Positions 44,129 to 53,878 are shown, counted from the first letter of the stretch. The stretch: 64,000 nucleotides of DNA from Robiginitalea myxolifaciens (GCF_900115205.1 NZ_FOYQ01000001.1:281736-345735); one strand, 5' to 3'. The notes: generated by a model from the sequence alone, not told the origin. Numbers and translations are program-made.

Positions 44129-44902
44129 TTACCCGTAGATATCATTCAAAATCGCTGCGAGGCGAACCCCTCCGGTAAGTAATTGTTGTTCTACGGTATC
44201 CCACCAGACATAGCGATACCGGTAGTAGAGCTTCTCCCCTACCTCAGCCGAATCGTAAACCCGGTTGGTTATCTCCTGGACCTCTTCGACCCAATCCAGC
44301 ACATCGCCCTGTTGTACTTGTCGAATTTTATTGCGCGACCATCGCGGGAGGGTACTGGCCAGTTCTGTGTAACTCATGCCAAAATCGTCGATCAGGTTAG
44401 CATCCCAAACCCGGTGCAGGTTGGTCCCCCGGTCGAACCACTGCAGCTGAATGTCGTTCCCACCCCGATCCTCGGCGCGCCCAACATGCATGGGTTGGTG
44501 CAAATCGCCCACCAAATGGACGAGCATCTTCAAATAGAAGATCTCATCTTCCCTGGAGGTATTCGGATCTTTCAGGATCGCGATACATTGCTGAATCCCG
44601 GCAACAACATCGCCATAAGGACTTGGGGTGACATCCGTATACTTGGCGTCTGCCGGAAAATTCACATAATGCCAGGGACTGAATTTGCGAAAGGTAGAAT
44701 CCGATTTGATATCGTCGGCATAAGTGGCAACCTCGGCCAGGCCTTCGCCTGAAAGCAATTCTGCCAGGGCCTTGCGCGCCTTGCGTTTCAAGTGGTGTTG
44801 GGCCACTTCCCCAATTACCCGGTGACCGGTTTTTGACCAATAGGGCGGAGCGCTCCAACCCCACAGTGGCAAACAAATCAAAAGAAGGAAAATCAATCGC
44901 AT
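44129..44902 (-). CDS. S1/P1 family nuclease
   Basis: A 257-residue exported zinc nuclease that cleaves single-stranded DNA and RNA. Signal peptide M-R-L-I-F-L-L-L ends near residue 18, with mature W of the P-P-Y-W-S start supplying the N-terminal metal ligand typical of this family. Metal-binding motifs: G-H-R-V-I-G near 27, H-L-V-G-D-L-H-Q-P-M-H near 130 and N-L-H-R-V-W-D near 160. ATG 44902 gives a better signal peptide than ATG 44938. It could recycle nucleic acids from the environment. Confidence 0.9.
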   Translation of the reverse strand: MRLIFLLLICLPLWGWSAPPYWSKTGHRVIGEVAQHHLKRKARKALAELLSGEGLAEVATYADDIKSDSTFRKFSPWHYVNFPADAKYTDVTPSPYGDVVAGIQQCIAILKDPNTSREDEIFYLKMLVHLVGDLHQPMHVGRAEDRGGNDIQLQWFDRGTNLHRVWDANLIDDFGMSYTELASTLPRWSRNKIRQVQQGDVLDWVEEVQEITNRVYDSAEVGEKLYYRYRYVWWDTVEQQLLTGGVRLAAILNDIYG

Positions 44903-45001
44903 AACAAATAATCCAGATGACCTTCCAAAAGTAAGCAATGCCCGTTTAAGGAAATGTTAATTCCACCGGGCTTTTAGCGCATTTTTGGGAACTTCGCACC
45001 C

Positions 45002-47263
45002 ATGAATCGCCTCAAAACTTTATTCCTGAAACTCCCGCGCTGGGCACGCCTCCCTGTTGGACTTTTCCTGACAGCAACCCTGGTGGTAGCGGGGTTTATT
45101 CTTTCGGTACGGCTGGGACTTTGGGGCCGGATCCCCAGTACAAATGAACTGGCCGAAATCCAGTTAGACCGGGCTACCGAAGTCTATTCGGCCGATAGTG
45201 TCCTTATCGGGAAATATTATCTAAACGACCGCCAACCGATTCCACCAGAAGCCATTCCCGGACATGTTACCCAAGCCCTTATCGCCATAGAAGACCAGCG
45301 TTTCTACCAGCATAATGGCGTGGATTACCCCAGCTTGTTCCGTGTTTTCTTTAAGAACATTCTCCTGGGGGACAGCAGCGCCGGTGGGGGAAGCACTATA
45401 AGCCAGCAACTGGCAAAAAACCTGTTCCCCCGAAAAGCGGGAGGAACGATTCGCCTGGTTGCGGATAAGGTTCGGGAAATGATCATTGCAGGCCGATTGG
45501 AAAAAGCCTATGGCAAGGAGGGAGTACTTCACCTTTACCTGAATACCGTTTCCTTCGGAGATAACACCTATGGTATTGAGAGTGCTTCCCAGCGCTTTTT
45601 CTCGCGACCTGCCTCCCAACTAAATACGGAACAGGCTGCAGTCCTTATCGGCATGCTAAAGGCTACATATTCGTATAATCCCAGAATTTTTCCAGAGCGA
45701 AGTACGCAACGACGGAACCTGGTCCTTCAAAATATGGCCAAACTGGAATACCTTCCCCCTACCCTGGCCGATAGCCTGGCCGCACTTCCACTGCAACTCC
45801 AATACCAGCCTTATGGACACGACCAGGGCCTGGCGCCCTATTTCCGGGAAGAAGTGCGCAAACAGGCCGTTGCCCTGATCGCCGAACTCCCAGGAGATGA
45901 CAAGAACCTGAATATTTATAACTCAGGTCTGAAAATATATACCACCCTGGATTCCCGACTGCAGGAAATCGCCGAGGAACGAATGCATGAGCACATGCCT
46001 GCCATTCAAGGGCAAATGGAAAAGGCCTATGGAAATCGCGCGCCCTGGAAGTCTGACAAAACGTTTAAGGACGCCTATTTGCGTGAGTCCGAACCCTACA
46101 GAAAACTCAAGGCAGCCGGGATTTCACATGCCGACATAATGGACTCGCTATCCCGGAAAAGATTAATGACTTTGGGAGATTGGCAAGGAGAACGAGAGGT
46201 AGAAGCGAGTACAGCAGACAGTTTACTTCACTATGCCCGATTCCTGCAAACCGGAAACCTCGCCATCGATGCCCGAAGCGGGGCAGTTTTAGTCTGGGTC
46301 GGAGGCATTGACTACCAGCGCTTTAAGTTTGACCATATAAGTCAAAGTAAGCGACAGGTGGGCTCCACTTTTAAACCTATTGTATACACTACAGCCCTGG
46401 AGGAAGGACTGGAGCCTTGCACCTATTTTTCGGCCAGGGAAGTGCGCTATGAGAATCTGGAAGATTGGACGCCCGCCAATTCGGGTTCCGATGACGAAGC
46501 CTACCTGAATTATACCCTGAATTACGCCTTGACGCACTCTGTAAATACTGTCGCCGTAAAAGTACTTGAAGAAACCGGGATACCACGGGTGATAGCCCAA
46601 TCAGAAGCTATGGGCATTCATGAACCCCTGCCTGAAGAGCCTGCAATAGCCCTTGGAGCCGGATCCGTACCCATGGAGCAATTGGCCGCTGCCTACAGCA
46701 GTTTTGTGAACAAGGGGAAGCCGGCCACCCCTTTTCTGATTCGGAGAATTGAAGATTCCGAAGGACGCGAACTCTTTGCTCACCAACCCGTCATAAATGA
46801 GGAGGCCTTTAGTGAAGAAACCCGGGACCAGATGCTACGTATGATGCAAAACGTTGTAAATGAGGGAACGGCTTCCCGCTTACGCGCTCGCTATGACATA
46901 CGAGGTGATGTTGCCGGAAAAACAGGAACCACCCAAAAAAACAGGGATGCCTGGTTTGTAGGCCTTACCCCGAAAGTCGTACACATAAGCTGGGTGGGGC
47001 TGGACCGTTACGACCTGAGCTTTCCCAATACGACTATCGGTCAGGGGGCTAACGCTGCATTGCCCTTGTTTGCCCTGTGGTACCGGGATGTCCAAAATGA
47101 TCCGGAATTGCGACATTGGGTCAGTGGACGTTTCGAATTTTCAGAGCAATCCGAAGACCTGGAGGACTGCCCGCCAATTAAGCGCGATGGTTTCTTCAAA
47201 CGACTCTTCACGAATCCCAACAAGGCGAAAACCCGGAAGTTTAGAAAAAAAGAAGGGCGCTAA
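45002..47263 (+). CDS. Class A penicillin-binding protein (transglycosylase/transpeptidase)
   Basis: A 753-residue bifunctional peptidoglycan synthase with an N-terminal membrane anchor (residues ~18-36). The GT51 glycosyltransferase part shows E-D-Q-R-F-Y-Q-H near 100 (catalytic Glu) and G-G-S-T-I-S-Q-Q-L-A-K-N-L near 135. The transpeptidase part has S-T-F-K near 458 (SxxK with the acyl-Ser), S-V-N near 520 and K-T-G-T-T near 640. A basic tail of about 20 residues ends the protein. Sequence resembles PBP1A-type enzymes. Confidence 0.94.
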   Translation: MNRLKTLFLKLPRWARLPVGLFLTATLVVAGFILSVRLGLWGRIPSTNELAEIQLDRATEVYSADSVLIGKYYLNDRQPIPPEAIPGHVTQALIAIEDQRFYQHNGVDYPSLFRVFFKNILLGDSSAGGGSTISQQLAKNLFPRKAGGTIRLVADKVREMIIAGRLEKAYGKEGVLHLYLNTVSFGDNTYGIESASQRFFSRPASQLNTEQAAVLIGMLKATYSYNPRIFPERSTQRRNLVLQNMAKLEYLPPTLADSLAALPLQLQYQPYGHDQGLAPYFREEVRKQAVALIAELPGDDKNLNIYNSGLKIYTTLDSRLQEIAEERMHEHMPAIQGQMEKAYGNRAPWKSDKTFKDAYLRESEPYRKLKAAGISHADIMDSLSRKRLMTLGDWQGEREVEASTADSLLHYARFLQTGNLAIDARSGAVLVWVGGIDYQRFKFDHISQSKRQVGSTFKPIVYTTALEEGLEPCTYFSAREVRYENLEDWTPANSGSDDEAYLNYTLNYALTHSVNTVAVKVLEETGIPRVIAQSEAMGIHEPLPEEPAIALGAGSVPMEQLAAAYSSFVNKGKPATPFLIRRIEDSEGRELFAHQPVINEEAFSEETRDQMLRMMQNVVNEGTASRLRARYDIRGDVAGKTGTTQKNRDAWFVGLTPKVVHISWVGLDRYDLSFPNTTIGQGANAALPLFALWYRDVQNDPELRHWVSGRFEFSEQSEDLEDCPPIKRDGFFKRLFTNPNKAKTRKFRKKEGR

Positions 47264-47356
47264 TCCCCGGAGCACTTAAAATCGTGTTAATGTTTCTGGC
47301 CAAAGCATTAAGTGTTGGTACTTTTAGGCCCGACTGACCAAAATGCGCTATTCCGA

Positions 47357-49555
47357 ATGCGGAACTACTACCTCTTCGCATCTCTCTTTACTGTTTTCAT
47401 AAGTTTCGCCCAAACCAAGGGTGATAAACACTTTACCGTAAAGTACATCCAGGAAAGTATTACCCCGGATGGCGTTTTGGACGAGCCTATCTGGCAAGAA
47501 GCCGAAGCCGCCGAGGAATTCTGGGAATACTTTCCAGTCGATAGTATTCAGGCCAGGAAGCAGACCCAGATCAAGATGTTGTTCGATGACACGCATCTTT
47601 ACGTAGGGATTACTGTCTGGACGGCAGGTAGGAATTATGCCATTCAATCGTTGAGAAGGGATTTCCGCGCCGGGAATTCCGATAACATTACCCTGCTTTT
47701 CGACACTTTTAACGATGCTAACAATGCTTTCCTTTTTGGTTCGAATCCCTATGGGGTGCGCCGGGAAGGGTTGGTATCTGGCGGAGGCTTAGATCTAAGT
47801 GGATTTACGATTTCCTGGGACGTTAAGTGGAAGGGGGACTCCAAAATCTACGACGACCGATATACCACAGAATGGGCCATTCCACTTACTTCCTTCAAGT
47901 TTCGGGAAGGCGAAACGCGGTGGCGATTCAACAGTTATCGTTTCGATACCCAAAGCAATGAGAGCAGTACCTGGATGCACATCCCCCAGAATCAGAATAT
48001 CTTCGGGCTTACCTTTATGGGGGAAATGCGCTTTGAAAAGCCGCTGGGACGCTCCAGGACCCCAATGGCACTTATCCCCTACGTGAATACGAGTTGGTTC
48101 AAGGACCGGGAAAATATTGCAGAGGATACGGGCTTTAAAGTGGGTGGAGATGCCAAGGTCTCTATTGGAAACAGTATGAATCTGGACCTTACTCTGAACC
48201 CTGATTTCTCTCAGGTAGAAGTAGACGATCAGGTAACCAACCTCACACGCTTTGAGGTTTCCCTTCCGGAAAAACGGCAGTTCTTTATAGACAACAATGA
48301 CTTGTTCGCCAGTTTTGGAGACGATAATGATGCCAACCCCTTCTTTTCGCGACGAATTGGAATCGCCGAAGATATCGACGGAAACACTATTGAAAACCCA
48401 ATAGTAGCCGGGGCCCGGCTGAGTGGAAAAATAAACGATGATCTACGACTGGGCTTTTTCAGTATCCAGACCGAAGAGGACGCGGCCAATGAAATAGCTG
48501 CAAATAACAATACCATGCTGGCCTTACAACAACTGGTGTTCGATCGGTCGAATATCGGTTTCTTTTTTATTAACCGGCAGGCAACAGGAAACCCCGATTT
48601 TTTGGATGAAGCGGACCGATATAATCGGGTCGTAGGTCTGGATTACAACCTGATTTCATCAAACAATGTTTGGAGTGGAAGAGCCTTCGCACACCGATCG
48701 TTCAGTCCCGGAGACCAGGGGAGTGAATGGTCTTCCGGCTTGAGTATGCGCTACAATGTGCGCAACTGGAATGCCTTCGCGCAAGGGGTATACGTAGGAG
48801 ACGATTACGCCTCTGACCTGGGGTTCATTCGCCGGACGGATATCTTTAAGACCGTGTTTAGTTTTGGGCCCAACTTTTGGCCGCAAAACGGATGGGTCAA
48901 TAACCATAGCCTGAGATTCATCCCAATATCCATTTGGCAGCCTGGCGTAGACTGGAGGCTTACAGACTACAACTTACGCGGCCGATACGAATTGCAAACG
49001 CGCCGGCAGCAGCAATTCCAGATCGAGTGGAATTCACGATATACCTATTTGTTCAGCGATTTTGACCCAACAGGTTCTGACGATGCCGAAGCCCTTCCTG
49101 CCGACACGGATTACTATTATAACAATGCACAGATTTCCTATCAGTCGGATCGACGTCGCATCGCTTCCTACGAGATTCAAACGACAATAGGGGATTTTTT
49201 CAATGGTTCGCGCTTTACCCTTCAGAGCACGGCAAACCTCAGGATACAACCCAAGGCTTTTATTTCCCTGCAAGCGCGCTACGATCATATTGAATTACCT
49301 GAGCCTTATGGCACGGCAGATATCTGGCTAATCGTGCCCCGGATAGAATTTACGTTCTCCAAGTCGCTTTTCTGGAATACGCTGATTCAATACAGCAATC
49401 AACGGGACAATTTCGGGATCAACTCCCGCCTCCAATGGCGCTTTGCTCCCCTGTCGGATTTATTCCTTGTCTACACCGACAATTATTTCGTTGATCGCTT
49501 TAGCCCAAAGTTCCGATCCATCAACCTGAAGCTCACCTACTGGTTGAATATTTAG
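47357..49555 (+). CDS. DUF5916 outer-membrane-type protein with CBM9-like N terminus
   Basis: A 732-residue exported protein with a signal peptide (M-R-N-Y-Y-L-F-A-S-L) cleaved near residue 18. The N-terminal third (I-T-P-D-G-V-L-D-E-P-I-W to about residue 200) is a CBM9-like fold. The rest is rich in amphipathic beta strands with aromatic ends and matches DUF5916, probably a beta-barrel. The final strand ends L-K-L-T-Y-W-L-N-I, aromatic at the penultimate positions as in outer-membrane proteins. Substrate unknown. The upstream frame from 47312 is not supported by a signal peptide. Confidence 0.83.
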   Translation: MRNYYLFASLFTVFISFAQTKGDKHFTVKYIQESITPDGVLDEPIWQEAEAAEEFWEYFPVDSIQARKQTQIKMLFDDTHLYVGITVWTAGRNYAIQSLRRDFRAGNSDNITLLFDTFNDANNAFLFGSNPYGVRREGLVSGGGLDLSGFTISWDVKWKGDSKIYDDRYTTEWAIPLTSFKFREGETRWRFNSYRFDTQSNESSTWMHIPQNQNIFGLTFMGEMRFEKPLGRSRTPMALIPYVNTSWFKDRENIAEDTGFKVGGDAKVSIGNSMNLDLTLNPDFSQVEVDDQVTNLTRFEVSLPEKRQFFIDNNDLFASFGDDNDANPFFSRRIGIAEDIDGNTIENPIVAGARLSGKINDDLRLGFFSIQTEEDAANEIAANNNTMLALQQLVFDRSNIGFFFINRQATGNPDFLDEADRYNRVVGLDYNLISSNNVWSGRAFAHRSFSPGDQGSEWSSGLSMRYNVRNWNAFAQGVYVGDDYASDLGFIRRTDIFKTVFSFGPNFWPQNGWVNNHSLRFIPISIWQPGVDWRLTDYNLRGRYELQTRRQQQFQIEWNSRYTYLFSDFDPTGSDDAEALPADTDYYYNNAQISYQSDRRRIASYEIQTTIGDFFNGSRFTLQSTANLRIQPKAFISLQARYDHIELPEPYGTADIWLIVPRIEFTFSKSLFWNTLIQYSNQRDNFGINSRLQWRFAPLSDLFLVYTDNYFVDRFSPKFRSINLKLTYWLNI

Positions 49556-49580
49556 GATAGCCGTTTCCTTTCAGGATCCC

Positions 49581-49612
49581 TTGAGCGCTTTTGGCAAAAT
49601 CCCCTATCTTTT
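49581..49612 (+). promoter_or_regulatory. Candidate promoter for the DUF819 gene
   Basis: TTG at 49581-49583, 21-bp spacer, then TATCTTTTCG (49605-49614), a near match to TAnnTTTG. The ATG at 49629 is 14 bp further on. Confidence 0.4.
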
Positions 49613-49628
49613 CGCCAAAGTATTTCGC

Positions 49629-50891
49629 ATGGAACAACCGCTTATTACCAATGATACCATTGTCCTGGGCCTGCTTGCCCTTTGCCTGGGGTTTGTATTT
49701 ATAACCTCAGGGTCCAAAAGCGGTTTCTGGAAGCGTTTTTATACCTGGGTTCCCGGTATCCTGCTGTGTTACCTCCTCCCGTCGATATTAGCCAGTTTTA
49801 ACATCATATCTGCCGATAATTCCAGACTCTACTATATGGCGAGTCGGTATTTACTTCCAGCCGCCCTGGTACTGATGACTTTGAGCATTGACCTGAAAGC
49901 GGTAAGCAATCTGGGACCTAAGGCCTTGATCATGTTTTTGACGGGTACGGCGGGAATTATCATCGGAGGGCCCCTGGCTATTTTGGTAGTCGCAACCTTT
50001 TCGCCGGAAACCGTGGGAGGCGTAGGCTTTGATGCGGTATGGCGCGGCCTGGCTACTATCGCGGGCAGTTGGATTGGCGGTGGGGCCAATCAGGCCGCTA
50101 TGCTAGAAATCTTTGAATTTAATCAGGACCGATTTGGAGAGATGGTCCTGGTAGACATTATCGGCGCTAACGTCTGGATGGCCATACTTCTCCTTGGAGT
50201 GGGTAAGACTAAAAGAATTGATTCCTGGCTTAAAGCCGATGCAAGCGCTATCGAAACACTGAAACAGAAAGTAAGCGAATACACAGCATCCATAACCCGG
50301 GTGCCTACCCTTCGCGATTATATGATCCTTTTCAGCATGGCCTTTTTTGCTGTTGGGATAGCCCATTTTTTCGGAGGCTATGTGAGTTCCTGGCTTACCG
50401 AAAGCGTCTCCTCCGTATCAGATCCCAGTAGTTTCTTCTCTTTCCTGGGGGGAGAATTCTTCTGGATGGTCGTTATTGCAACGATAATGGGGGTCGCCCT
50501 CTCCTTTACCAAGGCAAAAAACTACGAAGGAGCCGGGGCCAGTAAGATTGGCGGTGTATTCATCTACATCCTTGTGGCGACAATAGGGATGCAAATGGAT
50601 CTTAGTCGAATCCTTGAAAATCCGGGATTAATCCTGGTAGGTCTGATCTGGATCGCCTTTCATGCAGGCCTGTTAATTCTGGTGGCGAAGTGGATCCGGG
50701 CACCCTTTTTCTTTTTAGCCGTAGGTAGTCAGGCGAATGTGGGTGGAGCTGCCTCTGCTCCTGTTGTTGCCGCCGAATTCCATCCCGCCTTATCTTCAGT
50801 TGGGGTCTTACTGGCCGTATTGGGCTATGTGGTAGGAACTGGGGGCGCACTGTTTTGTGCCTATCTGATGGAAATAGCAGCTACCCTTTAA
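49629..50891 (+). CDS. DUF819 family membrane protein
   Basis: A 420-residue polytopic membrane protein (about 11 hydrophobic segments) of the DUF819 family, whose members are putative transporters. A conserved S-W-I-G-G-G-A-N-Q-A-A-M motif lies near residue 150, and G-S-Q-A-N-V-G-G-A-A-S-A-P-V-V-A-A-E-F near the C terminus is its counterpart; the two G-G-A-N/G-G-A-A elements probably form the core. ATG 49629 is preferred over the longer frame at 49581. Substrate unknown. Confidence 0.87.
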   Translation: MEQPLITNDTIVLGLLALCLGFVFITSGSKSGFWKRFYTWVPGILLCYLLPSILASFNIISADNSRLYYMASRYLLPAALVLMTLSIDLKAVSNLGPKALIMFLTGTAGIIIGGPLAILVVATFSPETVGGVGFDAVWRGLATIAGSWIGGGANQAAMLEIFEFNQDRFGEMVLVDIIGANVWMAILLLGVGKTKRIDSWLKADASAIETLKQKVSEYTASITRVPTLRDYMILFSMAFFAVGIAHFFGGYVSSWLTESVSSVSDPSSFFSFLGGEFFWMVVIATIMGVALSFTKAKNYEGAGASKIGGVFIYILVATIGMQMDLSRILENPGLILVGLIWIAFHAGLLILVAKWIRAPFFFLAVGSQANVGGAASAPVVAAEFHPALSSVGVLLAVLGYVVGTGGALFCAYLMEIAATL

Positions 50892-50916
50892 TTGCTGGGA
50901 ATACGAGTGTATATGC

Positions 50917-50949
50917 TTTGGAAATATCCCTAAAAAAATACCATCTTTG
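50917..50949 (+). promoter_or_regulatory. Candidate promoter for the DUF4369 lipoprotein gene
   Basis: TTTG (50917-50920) and, after 21 bp, CATCTTTG (50942-50949), a one-mismatch TAnnTTTG. The ATG at 50967 is 17 bp downstream. Confidence 0.42.
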
Positions 50950-50966
50950 CGCCCAAATTGATCGAG

Positions 50967-51674
50967 ATGAAAAACGGAATTTATACCCTGTTAGGTTTAT
51001 TGCTAATTGTTGCCTGTAGTTCAGAACCCAAGGCCGACGAATTGCTGGTGGAAGGAAGGGTCAAAGGGCTTAAAAAAGGGACACTTTACCTGCAGCAGGT
51101 GGTGGACACCAGTTTGGTGAGCCTGGATTCAACGCAGGTCGATGCTGAAGGTATGTACCAATTGAGCACTGCGATTTCCGAACCCGATTTTTTCTATCTC
51201 TATTTGGATAAGGCCGACAACAATGAAGTAAACGATCGCATCTTGTTTTTCGCAGAACCCGGAGCTACGCGTATCAACAGCCAATGGAATGCTTTCGAAA
51301 ATGAAGCTGAGATTTCCGGTTCCAAGTCACAGGAAGAATTCCGGGAATATCAGCAAATGCTTTCCCGCTTTAACGTGCAGCAATTGGAGTATAATCGCGC
51401 CGCACTGGAGCTGGATTCCCTGGACTCCGCAGGTCTGGATTCCCTGCAACAAGCTTCAGATCGCCTGGAAATTCGCGCGACCTTATATGCGCTTAACTTT
51501 GCAATGAATCACAAGGATTCATACCTGGCACCCTTCGTGGCATTGTCGGAAGAAGGCCGCGCCAATCCAAAAATGCTGGATTCCATCTATAACGTCCTGA
51601 CTCCCGAGGTTGCCGAATCCAAATATGGACGGCAATTAAAAGCCCTGGTGGAAGCGCAAAAGGCGGAAAACTGA
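50967..51674 (+). CDS. DUF4369 domain lipoprotein
   Basis: A 235-residue lipoprotein with a short signal peptide and lipobox L-I-V-A-C at residues ~12-16. Residues ~25-120 have the DUF4369 beta-sheet pattern (V-E-G-R-V-K-G-L-K-K-G-T-L-Y-L-Q-Q, then F-Y-L-Y-L-D-K), followed by a helical part. DUF4369 is often fused to a thioredoxin-like domain, which is absent here, so only the N-terminal domain is represented. ATG 50967 fits the signal peptide; TTG 50958 would add three residues. Confidence 0.8.
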   Translation: MKNGIYTLLGLLLIVACSSEPKADELLVEGRVKGLKKGTLYLQQVVDTSLVSLDSTQVDAEGMYQLSTAISEPDFFYLYLDKADNNEVNDRILFFAEPGATRINSQWNAFENEAEISGSKSQEEFREYQQMLSRFNVQQLEYNRAALELDSLDSAGLDSLQQASDRLEIRATLYALNFAMNHKDSYLAPFVALSEEGRANPKMLDSIYNVLTPEVAESKYGRQLKALVEAQKAEN

Positions 51675-51708
51675 TTTCAGGGAAATCCGGTATCCCTGGG
51701 GAGAAAAC

Positions 51709-51981
51709 TTAAGCTTCTAACTTATTGATACGGCCAACAAGAGCTGTTGCCTCTGTTTCAAGTTCTTTACGAACTTCTTTCAGGTGCTTACGACGGTTTT
51801 CGACCTCTTTGTCGTTTACCTTGGCGATAAGTGTATCGAAGGTATCAATTGCCTTGTCGATAATAGCAGAACCTTCTTGAGTAGGTTCAGAACCCTGAGT
51901 TGCTTCGACGATATAAACCGCCTCGATGATGTCCCCAAGTACGTTATTGATGTCCCGCTTTAGAATTCGGATGCTAGCCAT
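51709..51981 (-). CDS. Conserved small helical protein of unknown function
   Basis: A 90-residue protein with no recognised domain. The sequence is amphipathic and helical, with a charged second half (N-R-R-K-H-L-K-E-V-R-K-E-L) likely to form a coiled coil, and no signal peptide. ATG 51981 is preferred over the frame start at 52026, which would add an implausible 15-residue leader overlapping the ManA gene. Its function is unknown. Confidence 0.6.
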   Translation of the reverse strand: MASIRILKRDINNVLGDIIEAVYIVEATQGSEPTQEGSAIIDKAIDTFDTLIAKVNDKEVENRRKHLKEVRKELETEATALVGRINKLEA

Positions 51982-52018
51982 GATTTGGATTTTGCTGTAA
52001 AAGTACGACTTCCTGCAC

Positions 52019-52996
52019 TTATACACTCACTTCTAGCAACTCTGCCCCTGAAGATTGGACAGATATGCGCTCAGCGGCAGCAGGAACCAATAAGGTCTGA
52101 CCTGCAAGCAAAGTTTCCGAGTGCCCGTCAACTGTAATCTCTGACGATCCCGAAATACCCATCAGCACGGTAAACGAACCCCGCTGGGCTACATCGAGGT
52201 TCACCTCGCCTTCCGCCTTCAGGTAATTCGTGGTAAAATAAGGACAGGCAATCATGTTATTCGATTGGTTCGGGGTTCGGGCATAGTCCATTTCAAAATC
52301 CCGGTCAGCCCCAAAATCCATGGCATCCAAAGCCAACTCAGTATGTAATTCCCGTTTATTCCCCTGGGCATCTACACGGTCAAAATCATAAACGCGGTAG
52401 GTTACATCAGAGGTTTGCTGAATTTCGGCCAAAAGAATTCCAGCTCCTATAGCATGGACCCTTCCGCTTTGGATAAAGAACCCATCCCCGGGCTTTACCG
52501 GCTGGTAATGCAGTAAGTCGGTGAGTTTTCCCTCCGCAAGGGCTTCTTCATAAACAGCCTTACTTACAGGCTCCTTAAAGCCCACTATTAATTCCGCATC
52601 TTCCTCGGCCTGCATAACGTACCACATTTCAGTTTTACCGAAGGAATTATGGCGCTCGCGGGCCAATTCGTCGTTCGGATGTAATTGAATGGACAGGTCG
52701 AGCCTGGCATCTATGAACTTGATCAGAATAGGGAATTCTTTGCCGAAACGTTCGTAAACAGACCCCCCCAACACTTCTTTGGGATGGGCCTCAATGAGCT
52801 CATTCAGGCTTTGATTTTTATAGTCGCCATTGACGATCGCACTGACGTCTCCAGGCACCCCGGATAATTCCCAACTTTCACCAATATGCTCTCCTTCAAC
52901 ATCCTTGTTCAGGACAGTATTTAGCTTCTTTCCTCCCCAGAGGCGTTCTTTAAAAATAGGTTCAAAACGTACTGGATAAGCCTTGAAATCTGACAT
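52019..52996 (-). CDS. manA: Mannose-6-phosphate isomerase, class I type
   Basis: A 325-residue cupin-type metalloenzyme that interconverts mannose 6-phosphate and fructose 6-phosphate, feeding GDP-sugar synthesis. Motifs include W-G-G-K near residue 20, the metal ligands in Q-L-H-P-N-D and K-T-E-M-W-Y near 100-125, and a G-R-V-H-A-I-G segment near 175. The length is that of the shorter bacterial type. The peroxiredoxin gene starts upstream on the same strand with an 11-bp gap. Confidence 0.92.
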   Translation of the reverse strand: MSDFKAYPVRFEPIFKERLWGGKKLNTVLNKDVEGEHIGESWELSGVPGDVSAIVNGDYKNQSLNELIEAHPKEVLGGSVYERFGKEFPILIKFIDARLDLSIQLHPNDELARERHNSFGKTEMWYVMQAEEDAELIVGFKEPVSKAVYEEALAEGKLTDLLHYQPVKPGDGFFIQSGRVHAIGAGILLAEIQQTSDVTYRVYDFDRVDAQGNKRELHTELALDAMDFGADRDFEMDYARTPNQSNNMIACPYFTTNYLKAEGEVNLDVAQRGSFTVLMGISGSSEITVDGHSETLLAGQTLLVPAAAERISVQSSGAELLEVSV

Positions 52997-53007
52997 AATT
53001 TTTAGGT

Positions 53008-53469
53008 TTAGTCGCCCTTTAACTCACGTACGATTTGTAGTGCGGTCCTCACATGACCTTTTGGGCCCATTGAATTAAAATTCAAACGAACCATCCCATT
53101 GCGGTCAATGACAAAGGTTTCCCGGCCCGGAAGTAGCCCCATTAGCCTGCGCCCTACAGCGAATTTCCTGGCCACAGCTCCTCCCGTATCACTCAAAAGC
53201 GTGAAAGGCAAACGATATTTTGAAGCAAATTTACGATGGGAATTGGCGGAGTCCGTGCTAATACCGGCCACTATCGCGCCTGCGTCGGTGAATTGCTCAT
53301 AACTGTCTCTGAATGAACAAGCCTCAGCGGTACATCCGGGGGTGAAATCTGCCGGGTAGAAAAAGAGAACTACGGGACCCTTCTTTAACTCGGATGCCAG
53401 ATGAAATTTTTCACCATCCTGATCCTTTAATTCAAAATCCGGCGCAGTCTTGCCTTGTTGCAATCCCAT
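53008..53469 (-). CDS. Peroxiredoxin (BCP/PrxQ type)
   Basis: A 153-residue thioredoxin-fold peroxidase. The F-T-P-G-C-T-A-E-A-C motif near residues 41-50 contains the peroxidatic Cys and, five residues later, the resolving Cys, the atypical 2-Cys PrxQ/BCP pattern. It reduces peroxides in the cytoplasm using thioredoxin or a similar donor. The QueD-type gene ends 1 bp before its start on the same strand, so they are probably co-transcribed with manA. Confidence 0.93.
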   Translation of the reverse strand: MGLQQGKTAPDFELKDQDGEKFHLASELKKGPVVLFFYPADFTPGCTAEACSFRDSYEQFTDAGAIVAGISTDSANSHRKFASKYRLPFTLLSDTGGAVARKFAVGRRLMGLLPGRETFVIDRNGMVRLNFNSMGPKGHVRTALQIVRELKGD

Positions 53470-53470
53470 C

Positions 53471-53878
53471 TCAGCCTGTAAAGGTTACAAAGTTTCTCGG
53501 AGTTTCATAGAGTTGAACCTCCAGATCACTTCCCTCAGGCAGATGGGGCCTGAGTCGCTTCCAGATTACCATCGCAATATGTTCTGCAGTCGGATTCAGC
53601 TCCTTGAACTCTTCCACCTCCTCATTGAGGTTTTTGTGGTCCATAGCATCCTCCACCTGTTCGCGAATCAAATCCTTGAGCACTTTGAGGTCAATGACAA
53701 AACCCGTTTCCGGATCGATCTCCCCGGTTACACTCACAATGAGTTCGTAATTGTGTCCGTGATATTTAGGATTACTGCATTTACCGAAAACCCTGAGATT
53801 CTTAGCATCGTCCCAGTCCGGACGGTAGAGCCTGTGGGCCGCATTGAAATGTGCTTTTCTACTGACTTTAACCCGCAT
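53471..53878 (-). CDS. 6-pyruvoyltetrahydropterin synthase / QueD family protein
   Basis: A 135-residue T-fold enzyme. Zinc-binding His residues occur in F-N-A-A-H-R-L near residue 12 and in Y-H-G-H-N-Y near 40, the catalytic Cys is in K-C-S-N near 35, and T-A-E-H-I-A contains the conserved Glu-His near 97. It could be queuosine biosynthesis QueD or PTPS; no queC, queE or queF lies nearby to decide. It overlaps the IPP isomerase gene by 11 bp upstream. Confidence 0.88.
   Translation of the reverse strand: MRVKVSRKAHFNAAHRLYRPDWDDAKNLRVFGKCSNPKYHGHNYELIVSVTGEIDPETGFVIDLKVLKDLIREQVEDAMDHKNLNEEVEEFKELNPTAEHIAMVIWKRLRPHLPEGSDLEVQLYETPRNFVTFTG

Noticed and set aside
49581..49628. Extended start for the DUF819 protein (frame from 49581)
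   Set aside because: The extra 16 residues overlap the promoter-like TTG and TATCTTTTCG elements and precede a normal N terminus at 49629.
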